From positions 215,004,965 through 215,068,964 of the forward strand of contig OX352774.1 in the NCBI GenBank assembly GCA_947095535.1: a stretch of DNA of 64,000 nucleotides. Direction: 5' to 3'. The notes beneath the pieces are model-generated. The model was not told the DNA's origin and searched no databases. It worked only from the letters and a program-made list of their open reading frames with translations. Each line of letters opens with the position of its first letter. Position 1 is the first letter of the stretch. Positions 34,998 through 45,800 of this stretch are shown here, piece after piece. Position numbers and translations under genes: made by a program. Origin of the DNA: Poecilobothrus nobilitatus. Taxonomy: Eukaryota > Arthropoda > Insecta > Diptera > Dolichopodidae.

Positions 34998-35105
34998 TCA
35001 TTCTAGAACGAGATTTTAAACAAATTTTATAATACAAAAAGTTCCTTAGTATTGAGGATTTCATTCTAGAACGAAATTTTAGACAAATTTTATAAAAAAT
35101 TATGT
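34998..35105. repeat. 63-bp imperfect tandem duplication
   Basis: TCATTCTAGAACGAGATTTT at 34998 recurs as TCATTCTAGAACGAAATTTT at 35061, and both continue with ACAAATTTTATAA. Two units, period 63. Confidence 0.75.
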
Positions 35106-35838
35106 TACTATTTCTCAACATAACCTAAAAAATGATTTTAATATTTTTCTTCTATATGCATATACATATGTGTCAAATAAGAGTTAACTTGGCGAACGAT
35201 TTCAAATATCAATAAATTATAACTGATTATTTTTAAATTAAGCAATATATTCAACACCAGGTATTTCAATTCAATTATTTTTTTTTTTTTTTTGAAAGTA
35301 TAGCCTTCTATAATATTCTAGTACAATATCATAGAATAAGAACAATAAATCAGACAAAACATGATGTAAATAACTTTTGAAATTTTTAAAAGGTTTTATT
35401 TATTTCCGAGATGGAAATACGATGCATAGAGTTGTAGTTTGTAAAATATTTAAGGATGTTTCTAGAAGGTTGTGGTCAAAAAATGAATTTTTCATGTGAA
35501 TCAAGAAAAGAAAACTTCATCGAACACTAATACTAACTCCTCTTAACATTCGTCGAAATATTGGACGAATTTTCCTCTTTTATAGATATCTTGCAGGTAA
35601 TGAATGACATTTTCTCTATTGAACTAAAATCAATTAGGATTTAAGCCTTCCATTTAAACTATTCCAACGTAACACAAGAGAGACAACAAGTCCTTATTTC
35701 TATACTGTCAAAATTCCCAGTTGGTTTAAAATTAGTTATGGAAACTCATTAATTATTATGAGAACTGCTACTTTGTGGAAAATGTTTCTTATCTGTATTT
35801 CCTCCACAAAGAACCTTTCTTCGTTCATTTCTAATTTA

Positions 35839-36145
35839 CCTTTCAACTATCCCTTAATATTCTATTTTCATCTAGTTTTTCATCTCTCATTTAATTAAAC
35901 GTAAATTGGTGAAGGAATTCGTTCTTATACCATGTTTAGTTAGCGTGGAAAAAAAAAACAATATTTTTAGTTTTTATTTTAGATCACTCTTAACTTAAAA
36001 TCGTTTTTACTTGAACCCGAAATGATGACATACAGCTCTTCACTATTCAATCTAACATATTAATAATTAATTAAAAATTTTTATATGTATTGGATTATGA
36101 GACTTAAAACAATTTTTATAAATCAGTTTTTTGTTCTAAATAAAA
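35839..36145 (+). repeat. Diverged direct duplication, copy 2
   Basis: Second copy of the segment at 33351, about 2.49 kb downstream in the same orientation. Shared landmarks in order: CCTTTCAACTATCCC, AAACGTAAATTGGTGAAG, TGTTTAGTTAGCGTG, CGAAATGATGAC and TATGTATTGGATTATGAGAC. This copy lacks about 30 bases present in copy 1 after ATAAATCAG. Confidence 0.85.
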
Positions 36146-36640
36146 TGAGATCTTGTAAATACACGCGCAAGTGTAACAATATGCAATGCAATATAGGTTA
36201 AGAGTTATAGGTTATTATTTGTTATAGGAATTTAAAGATCTATACTCTATAGTGATTTTTCTTTAACATTCTTATCCCTAATTCTAAATATAGACTAAAA
36301 CTATATATAGAACCTATCATTTTAAATAAAACATTATTCTTATATTCTTTTATATTTCTATATGCTCTAAAAATTTATTCGTTTGGTACAACTGCATATC
36401 CACATTCATTTTTGTTAATTATATTTTATAATACAATTTTATTAAAATTAATTTTGAAATATTTTTATAATATTTTTACCACAATCAAAAATCGAAATTA
36501 TATTTTTGATAATAAAAGTACAGGTACTATAATAACCACTAATCACTAATGTTTTATAATTTATTACATTTATCATTACCGTTTATTTTAAAAATATCCA
36601 ATTTAATTTTGGTTAAATGAAAATTTATACAGAAAATAGT

Positions 36641-36662
36641 TACATATATATATATATATATA
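36641..36662. repeat. (AT)n microsatellite
   Basis: An uninterrupted AT run of about 18 bases flanked by TAC on both sides. Confidence 0.9.
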
Positions 36663-37079
36663 CCCACTAAAATTATATACCCATTTATATAAATAAAATT
36701 ATAAGTAAGTGGTTAATGTAATGCAAATCATATATACAGGTTCTAATCAATTTCTAATTTTATCAAAGACACTTCTCTAAAATGGTATTTTAAATAATTT
36801 GTGGTATTAAAAATGATAAAATTTTTTGAATTTAATAAAAAGTAGTTATATTTTAATAACTATTTTAAAATATTTTCCCAAAAAAAAATTATTTGGTTTT
36901 CATTTTATTTTCTCTTTTGTTTTCTAATACCTATTTTAAATTTTAATTGGTTTCTATTTTTTTGTGGTGAATTATTAGAAATTTTTTATCACTTTTTACA
37001 ATATTTCTATCACTATAATAGCAGTAAATTTAAAATGAAAATCGATATTATGATATATTTTTCGATTATTAAAAAAATA

Positions 37080-38122
37080 CAAGGCAGAATGTAAACCAAC
37101 AGTTTTTAAAAGTGTACATTTCCAAAAGATCAGGGGCTTCGCTTGCCTAGTGGATAAGAGCGTATAGAACGTTGTAAACACCGAGGGAGTGTGGGTTCGA
37201 ATCCCACACACGTCATAATTATTATTCCCCCTTATGAGATTTACAGCCACGCCTGAAAAGAAAAGGCTGTGTAATTTCCTCTTGACATTTATGTGGCAGA
37301 GAAATGCACTAAAAAAAAAAAAAAGAAATTTCCAAAAGATAATGCAAACTGTTTAGAATTATGACTTGCATCAAAATTTGAAAATTTCGTATATAAGAAA
37401 AAATGTGAAAATATGACTTTCTTGCAATTTTAAGAAGCTATAATTAATAAATACCGTTAACACACGTAAAATATATATTATTAAACCATTAATTTTTATG
37501 TTTTCCGAAAAGAAAAATTTGTACAAGTGCCTAAGTTACAGGTGTCTATAAAAATATCAACTTTTCAATTTTTGAGCCGTCATAACTCTTAAACAGAGAG
37601 TGGTCTAAAAAATAATTTCTGAGGAAACTTAAACTAATTGTAAAACTTAACTTAACTAAAAACTTAAACTTAAACTAAAAGTTCTTTCTTACCTTAAAAT
37701 TTCAAGTCCCTATCTAAAAGCGTGCCAGAGTTATGAAGATAGAAAAATCATACAAAATTTGGTCTTCACATAACGGTAAATTTAAATACTAAATTTAAAC
37801 AACTTATATAATTGTGATATTGATTTATAAAGGTAAGAAAAATTCCAGTCGAATGATGTTTTCAGATTAAAAAAATGTTAAGTATAGAACATGAGATATA
37901 CTAATTTAAAAATAGGCCTTTTTCAAAATTTGAGAGGATGTATCTCCGTAATGGAGGCAGCTACATGAAAAAGTTGTTCTATACAACATTAATTTTTTTA
38001 TGAGACCTACCCATGGTTAAAATTTATCTTTAACGGTGCAGAAGTTTTGTAAACGGAAGTACGGACGAAAAGAGTGAAACTAATAGGCACATTTATGCAA
38101 AATTTTTTTTGAAAATATATTA
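37080..38122 (+). mobile_element. INE-like repeat, one internal unit, carrying a SINE1
   Basis: Starts CAAGGCAGAATGTAAACCAA and ends with GTGAAACTAATAGGCACATT and a decayed 3' stem-loop. It has one internal unit (landmarks TGCCTAAGTTACAGGTGTC, TTTTTGAGCCGTCATAACTC, CACATAACGGTAAATTTAAA), whereas the 14770 copy has two full units plus a partial. A small local expansion of TTAACTTAACT/TTAAACTTAAACT is seen at 37645-37675. Removing the SINE1 and one duplication at 37131-37340 restores close co-linearity with 14801-14835. No coding capacity. Confidence 0.75.
37118..37340 (+). mobile_element. SINE1 copy nested in the INE-like repeat, 13-bp TSD
   Basis: ATTTCCAAAAGAT is duplicated exactly at 37118-37130 and 37328-37340, bracketing a 197-bp SINE1. 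The head starts GGGGCTTCGCTTGCCTAGTG and has a perfect B box (GGTTCGAATCC). The body shows CCACGCCTGAAAAG, TGTGTAATTTCCTC and ACATTTATGTGGCAG, with a poly(A) tail carrying one G near its end. The empty-site sequence is visible in the sister repeat at 14805. In this copy the 5' arm CCTCGGTG has changed to CTTCGCTT, so the head stem is broken, and the segment between the A and B boxes is shortened. The frame at 36996-37250 (minus, GIRTHTPSVF) is a SINE artefact. Confidence 0.95.
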
Positions 38123-39479
38123 AAAATTAAATTTCAAAATGAATCAAAAATTGCAATACGATTAATAAATATTCAAAATTCTTTGAAAATTTGAATTTTT
38201 TTTTATGAAAATTTTCAAATCAAATTTTTTTTATGGTATTTATGAAAATTTTAATATAACAATTATAATATATAATTATTTATATTTTATTTCAAAATAA
38301 ATTTTAGGTTGGTTTTTTTTTCTTTTTTTAAACATATAATAATTAATTGATTGGTTTTAGAATGAAATTTTAAAATGGTATAAAAAAAAAATTTTTTTTC
38401 ACCATTTTATGTGAAAATATTTTGATGGAATCAACTCATAATTTTAAAATGATTTGATTGTACTTAGAAATATATATATTTATATATATATAAATGGTTA
38501 AATTATTATTATTATTTAGAAAATATTTTAGAAATAAATTCTAGATTAATTTATTATTAATTAAAAAAATATTTTGGTTTACCAATATAATTTCTTTTGT
38601 TAGAAAATTTCTGATACTTCTCTAAAATGATATTTTAATTTTATTATTTCATATTAATTAACTAAGTTATTAGATTTCTGACAGATAATATTTATTTTTA
38701 GTTATTTTGGTCAATTAGTTTGGTTATTTAGTTATTTATATCATAAAATAATCTAAACATATTATATTAACTAAATACAATACAAATCCTGGAATAAGTA
38801 AAAACAATTTAGTTTTACTATCGGAATATATACGTATATATTTATCTACAGTATGAAACCAGACCAAAAAAAAAATGTTATCTATATGTTTTCGCCTTAT
38901 TCTGTTTACCTTAGACTGATCCCTCTTTAATCAAAACGTCTAAATTCCTTTCTGTCCTCCTCTTCTCTCAAAGAAATTCCAAAGCACCACTAGAAAAAAT
39001 CCAAGTGCTTATTACTTCTACTTCGAACTAATTAAATGTTTTTCAATTGGATATAGCAATTCGTTTAACGTCAGAACTACAAAAATATGAAACTTATTAT
39101 CATTCAATGTGTTAACAAATTGACGATTTTTTGATTTACGATCTGTACAAATTAAAGATGAATCTATAAACAGAACTTAACGTTTAACTTCCCTTTATTC
39201 GCATTTTCTCATCCTTATCTTATCCCATATAACTTATTTTTACTATAAAGAAACATTTTCTTAGATTGATTGTGATTTATATGAAAAAAAAAATCCCACT
39301 GAATTTAATAAGTAGCTGATATTTGTTTTAATTAGCAGTAATTAGCAGTAGAAATTTAAAATGCTGTTAGCAATTTTTGATATTTATATTATTATTTATT
39401 TAATGTACATCTCTTGCGCTCCCCTGATTATGACGTGTTGTGGATTTCAAATCTACTTATATAATACTTGTAATACTTT
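38123..39479. other. AT-rich non-coding stretch, no gene seen
   Basis: AT-rich with an AT tract near 38470-38490. A G+C-richer patch at 38905-39000 gives a short minus-strand frame with REEEDRKEFRRFD, faintly like LINE polyprotein ends, which is too short to call. Confidence 0.5.
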
Positions 39480-39695
39480 TATCAGCCCCACTACCTCTAA
39501 GAAACTAAAGATCTGTAGAGGGTTAATTGTTTTTATTGACAGTTCATCTTCGGTAACATTTTTAAAATGTTTACATTTAAAGTCCTGTCTGCGCTCAATA
39601 TTTTTTCAATCTAAAAATGTTTTATAACAGGATAATCTTAATAATTTTCTGCAATTAAAAATTTAAATATACCGTTATGTAAAACCATAAAAATT
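39480..39695 (-). mobile_element. INE-like repeat fragment, minus strand
   Basis: TTTAAAGTCCTGTCTGCGCT (39577 on) matches the reverse complement of AGCGCAGGCAGGACTTTAAA in the 40803 copy. It continues with TTTTTTCAATCTAAAAATG, as in the reverse complement of the 14770 copy, and ATATACCGTTATGTAAAACC at 39670. Termini are lost. The open frame at 39361-39627 overlaps this repeat and is not supported as a gene. Confidence 0.55.
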
Positions 39696-40802
39696 CTACG
39701 TGTACATGTGTTGTTCGGTGTAAAATTCCGTAGTTTTTAAATATGTAGTTTTTAAATATGTAAGATTCTTCTTCTTTTTAAAAAAAATCTGCGTGTACTG
39801 TAATTCTTTACTTTAATTTTCTGTAAGTTCCTTTGTAGCCAGTAATTACCCGACAGGAAACCTCTTTGAATTCCCAGTTTATTTCTACTAGATGTCTTGA
39901 TATTAATATTAAAGAATCAACTATATTGTATGTTGATTAATCCACATTAAAAGATGTATGTATCGCATAATCTGATCATATAATTTTGATCGTGTAAATC
40001 TAATCCTAAATTTTTATAGCATAGACATAGGTTCGTTAAGCATTTATTTAACCAGCAAACAACAAATATTTATATTTTGTGAAGGATCTTTGTGTTGAAC
40101 TTTAATGCCAAAAACTCCAAAAATTTATAAAAATAAAACATCATTACTGTATTCCAAAAGCAAATTTACACAATTACATATTCATTTCATTACATAACAA
40201 TATGAAAAATTTTATTTTAAAAAGGAACTTAATACAAAAAAAAATGTAATATTATAGTGTATAATTCTATTTAGCAACTCTATCAAAATGTAATAAAAAT
40301 TATTATGAAAATCCTTCTCAATACTTGTAATCACATTAAACTTGAGCAATTTCAAAGTTCCTAAAGTATTTGTTTAAACCCCAAATCAGATTTAATGAGA
40401 TAAAATCTAAATTGAATATAAATGAAAACCATCCCCAGGTTTGTAAAAAAAAAAGAAAACCAATGTATTGCAAATTTAAGTAAAGTTGAACTGTAGAAAG
40501 GAAGGAAATTTTTAAATTTATTGATTAAAGAAATAACAGTAAACACAATTTTACTAATAAGATCCCAAGAGATCCAAACAAAAAAGTAAAAAGATTTAAA
40601 TAAAATAAAATTTGACATTTGATATTATGTTCACACTATACATATTATATGCATTCAATATATTATATATTATGTCTTAAATTAATTGTAAATAATGCTA
40701 TTATGAAAAAGTAAAAGGGGGGATAAAAAATAAAATATAAGTAGTAGGAAACTTTTAAATTTTTAAATTTCCAAAAAAGAGGTTAGAAAATCCATTTTTT
40801 AA

Positions 40803-41040
40803 CAAGGCAGAATGTAAAATCAAAAGGTTTTTAAATATTAAGCGCAGGCAGGACTTTAAATCTAAACATTTTAAAAATGTTATTAACATTAATTTTTTTA
40901 TGAGAAATATTTCATTGGCTCAAATTTCATTGCTCCATTTTTAAAGTTTTGTGTAGAAGTTTTGTAAACAGACGAACAGACAGATTGAAACTAATAACCA
41001 AATTTTAAAACAAATTTTTTTTTAAAATGTACAAAAAATG
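40803..41040 (+). mobile_element. INE-like repeat, short internal-deletion copy
   Basis: Has the family 5' end (CAAGGCAGAATGTAAA) and 3' end (GTTTTGTAAACAGACGAACAG then TTGAAACTAATAACC) but is only about 240 bp. The whole 477-bp unit is missing, leaving the ends joined. It could be a minimal, end-only derivative. The sequence AGCGCAGGCAGGACTTTAAA just inside the 5' end is shared with the opposite-strand fragment at 39577 but not seen in the long copies. Confidence 0.65.
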
Positions 41041-42038
41041 ATTTCGATGAGTCGAACAATAAATTTTATAATGCCAGAATACCCGTACTTAAACCAAGTC
41101 AAATTTTTGAAAATTCTATAGTTAACAAAGTTATATTTAAGTTTGTTCTTAAAACAAAAATCCTGATTCATTCTCCATTTTTTAATCTAATTGATAATTT
41201 GCCCATCAAGGACTTATTATTTTTTTCCAAATCTTTAAACACCATAATGGAAATAAACTTTAACAATAGATTTTTGCCAACTTTGCTTTAGCATCATATA
41301 ATTATTCATTATTTAAACCGAAATTTTAATCTATTAAACATTTTATTCATCTTTTGACACTTTGCTGTCATTAATAACATATCAGTATTCGGATTTTGTT
41401 GAATAACTTATTTAAATGCAACATATTTTTAAGCCATGTGCCAGATAAAGGTTACTACACACTTCAACGAAAACAAAAAACATATTTTCTTAAGAAACTG
41501 ATCCAGATGTTGAAGTATATTTTATATATTGAAAGGAAATATCATCCAATATTAATTATATACCTATAATATAAATATTATAATAAAGATTTTGAATTGA
41601 AGAATTACTTTTATAGACTCTATTATAATATAATAAAACAACTTATTAATATTATACCATTAAAAACATATAAAAATTGGACAAAAATAAAAAAATATCA
41701 ATTACCTTATTAAAAAAACTTATATAGAAAACAAAATAAGGCTATACCACTACCATCTTCACCAATATTCTACTAAAGGAACAATAAATAATAAAATTTA
41801 TTTTTATATAAAACTTTTCTTAATATAATATAAAAACACAAAAAAAAAATAAAAAATTTGGGAGCAAGTGCATGATGGCATCATTAGGTCAAGAATAAGA
41901 GCTCCTGTTTTTTATTATTATTATTGTTATAGGTTACTTATACTTAACATATAATATATATTTATATATATACCTATATCTTTATTTTAATCTAAAATTT
42001 CTTTACATCCTTAAAAATACAGTAATTTAATATACATA

Positions 42039-42052
42039 CTGTACATGTACAG
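42039..42052. repeat. 14-bp perfect palindrome
   Basis: CTGTACATGTACAG reads the same on both strands. Possible dimer-binding site; may be chance. Confidence 0.5.
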
Positions 42053-42250
42053 TTATGGATATATTTCTAGAAACATTTTTAAATAACCTTATCTGTAACA
42101 AAAATTATAGCAGATTAACATAGAAAGAAACTTAATGTTCAATTTCAATGAACTGCAAAGAAAGAAGGATATTCTTTAACAATGTGTCCTTTTATTAAAC
42201 TTATTCATTCAAAACTAGGATGTCCAAAAGTCGAAGGTCATGAAGAAAGA

Positions 42251-42843
42251 AGGTGATAGGAGAGGATGAAACAAGCGAAAGATTATTCTGGAATGGTCGG
42301 TTTTATCTTAACGGTTTTCGAGATAATGGCATTCAAAGTATTTTCGTATATTGTAATTTTAGTTCCATATTGGAAAAATGTTTTTTTAACTAAATTTCAA
42401 TGAAGCTCAAGGTTATACATATATATTTTTTTTGAAAAAAGTAAAAAATATAATAAAAATAATAATAACATAAATTAAAACTTTGATTTTGATAAGTTAG
42501 AAAATGAAATAAAAATCATATGATAATAACAGTTTTTGTAGAAAAATTACCGTTATTTAAAGAAACATTAAAAAATATCAATATTTTTCGACTTTAAAAG
42601 CTTATTAACTACTACTTAACTATGAAAGTTAGGAAAAAGTAAAGATATTTGTATAAAAGCTCATAGTTTCAGCTATGTATCGATGCCTAAAAGAATCTTC
42701 TGGTTATATAGGGGGTGAATATATTACTTTTAAAAACTTTATTTTTAAAAACTGAACGAACATAGCGAACGCTGTTATCTCGAAAATCGTTAAGAGTAGA
42801 ATGCCCCCTACGAAACATTTATGCTAGTTTCGACCTCCCACCT
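42251..42843. mobile_element. Fold-back/TIR-like repeat, about 590 bp
   Basis: The left arm (42251-42336) contains TTAACGGTTTTCGAGATAATG; the right arm (42758-42843), read on the opposite strand, contains TTAACGATTTTCGAGATAACAG. Outside this core the arms still align: GGTGATAGGAGAGGATGAAAC against GGTGGGAGGTCGAAACTAGC. Arms of about 80-90 bp with noticeable divergence enclose AT-rich DNA without an open frame. This suggests an old MITE or fold-back element. Exact ends and target duplication could not be defined. Confidence 0.6.
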
Positions 42844-45800
42844 TTAATTTGATTTCAATTCTATAAGATTGTAAAATTTCATAAACTCAATTACAAAAGT
42901 TTTCAAATTACTTTTATTTATACGTTCACAATTGTTTATCTACAATTAGTAATTTCATTAAGAATTTTGATTACATACTTCAATAATTTTCTTCTATTTT
43001 TTTTTTTTTTTTGGTTTTGTTTTTTATAAAATTCCAAAATTTCAGGATATTATTATCTTTTCTCATCTGTTATTGTTTTAAATTCTTAGATATCAAATTC
43101 TGTATCTAAAGATTTAAACAATAAATTAAAATGTATATTTGTATGTGAATTCAAATAAATATATTTAATATTTAATAAAATTCCATCTTACTTCAATTTA
43201 AGAAAAATGTAATTGAATAGTTTGTTTCTGTTTTTTATCTTATGAAATACTAAGTTTTATTTTTTTTTCTTAAACTCATGTTGTCCTAAATTATTTTATC
43301 TAAAGATAATAATCAAAATAAAGTATATATTATTTTTTGTAGGAATATGATATTTATAGGTGAAAAATTTGATATTTATATGGATCTTAAAAAAATTTAA
43401 CTACTATATTTTTCAGTATATTAACTTATAAAAAAAATCTGAAGGATCAAAATAATAGAGAAAAAAGGACGAATATAACATTAGTAGGATATGTTGATAA
43501 TTTCAATTAAAAGAAAAAAAAAAATTTTCTACTTAAATTTTATTTTTATTTTTTCTTGTTTTATCTTAAAAAAGAAATGGTATTCATATAAACATTACAC
43601 ATATATATACATTCCTGTAAATTGATACGAATTCCTTAAAATAATCATGATAAAAACAATATTATATATTTATTTTGGAATCTTATGAATCTAAAATATA
43701 AAAATGAACGTAAATAAGAATATATTGATTGAAAAGAATTTTTTATATAAAAGTAATATCTCTCTTAGGAATCCATAGTTACTGAATGTCCTTTTTTTTT
43801 TTTGCTAAATTTTTTCTTTTTTGTTTTAAAAAAAAAATTTCTTAACAACTAAATTGCAAAATAAATTTCTATTTGCTTAAATTGATTTTATCTGTTCAAA
43901 ATCCTTGCTTTTCTTTCAGAATTCCTGATATCAAAACTATGTTCTTGTTATGATCAACACAAAATCATATATTTAAATCCGTTTTGAATTCCTTTAAAAC
44001 CTTATATTTGTTTATGCTAAACAATGCACTCCTAAATATCATAGGATTCCTTGCTTTTATACATTTTCTAAATATCCTTACAAAATGCATTAAATTCATT
44101 TTTTCTTTTTTACATTTTTTGTTGTTTTGTTTTTGAAGATGAGAGCAAAACTCAATTATTTAAAACTCAAACTTTTGACTCTTTTTAATCGGATAAAAGA
44201 TTAAAAATAAAAACAAGACAAAAAAAAAATCCTTAAAATTCTTAACTTAGCATATACTTTGATCCTCTTAGTTATTTCTTTACCTTGGGTTACTAATTCT
44301 GAACCAAGAATTAAAATATATATATGTATATAAGAAAAGACAAAAAATTATATGCAAAAGATTAACAAAGAGGAAAGTGCTGAGTATTAAAGATTATGAA
44401 CGCAAACATTGAATTTTTGAGTGGGCATAGCAAAATTTTTTGCAACTTCTGAACTCACATTAGAGCAAATAAATGAAAACAAGAAAAAAAAAAAGAAAAG
44501 ATATTTTCCAAATGAATTGTAAGAAATCTAACAGACATTCATCCATTCAGTAATGGTTGTGTTTTTTTTTTATATATGTACAGAATTAACATTTGAAACA
44601 AAGTCTTATTTGGTGTGGTATGATGCCATCCACAAGATAAATTTTTATTTTTTATTTTTATGTTTCTTTTGGCATTGACATTATAATGCAAAATCCATTG
44701 CATTAAATATTTATGCAGTTTTGTATACCTACTGTTCATGTTCAAATAGTTGTTGTAATCATGTTCATGTCTTATCAATTTTAAAGAAACAAAAACAGAA
44801 AAAAGGAAAACAAATAAAATTTTAAATTAAGCGCCTCACCTGATGATGAATTGTTTTTTAATCTTTTACTGAAAAGAAAAAAACACAAAACAATTCTTAA
44901 AGAAAAAATTCTAAAAGTTTTCTTATATGCAGGTATTTTATTTCAAGGTATACACTGAATTCAATTAAAATTACGATCTAGAAAAGAAAAAAATTTTATT
45001 TTTGTTTCAACTAAATTAAAAATTGAAATCTTTTAAGTTGAAAATATCCTTCACTTCCGTTTGTAAATTTGAAATTTTTAAGGTTTTGTTGATATACCTA
45101 TTATGACTGAAAAAAAACACTATCTTAAATTATTGTTTCAAAAATTAATGTCAATATTTTGAATATTTTAAAAAATATCCTTTTGTTTTTTTTTTTCCTT
45201 TTCTTAACTTAATAAAGACAAGTGTACAATCAAAATGTGTCAATACAGTTTTAACACGTAAAAATTAAGTAGATTGAAAAAAGTTTTGTAAAAGTTTTTG
45301 TTTTGTAACAATAATGTAAAAAAATATGATTTCATTTTTAAAGTATACAATTTTATAAGTTTGGCTATCTTAAAGTTAAATAATTTAACAAAGTTTTTAA
45401 TTAATTGAAAAATCTTAAATATCCTTGGCAACATTTCCTTCAAAATGAAAGAACTGTACTACCAAATCAAATCATTAATCACAGTACTTTATTGCTTAAA
45501 CTTTTAAAAATCGATTTTTTCACATTGTGCTTTTTTGTTGATATAATCCAATAATATTTTATATGTATAGGGACTGATTGTTATACAATTTATTCAAAAT
45601 TACTTTTATGATTTGATCACAACGAAAGTAGCCACAATTCAATCCGCATAAAATTGTAAAATGCCCAAAAACATATTTTATCAAATTTTGCAATTACAAT
45701 AACAACAATTAACTCTCAAAGTTCAAATTCTGTGTTAAAGTTAACGGTAAATTAACTTTTCACGATGGCTAAAGAGGAAAACTTGATGGCTGCTTTCATT

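Noticed and set aside
39361..39627. Plus-strand frame of 88 codons with several cysteines
   Set aside because: Part is a reversed INE-like fragment and there is no consistent domain.
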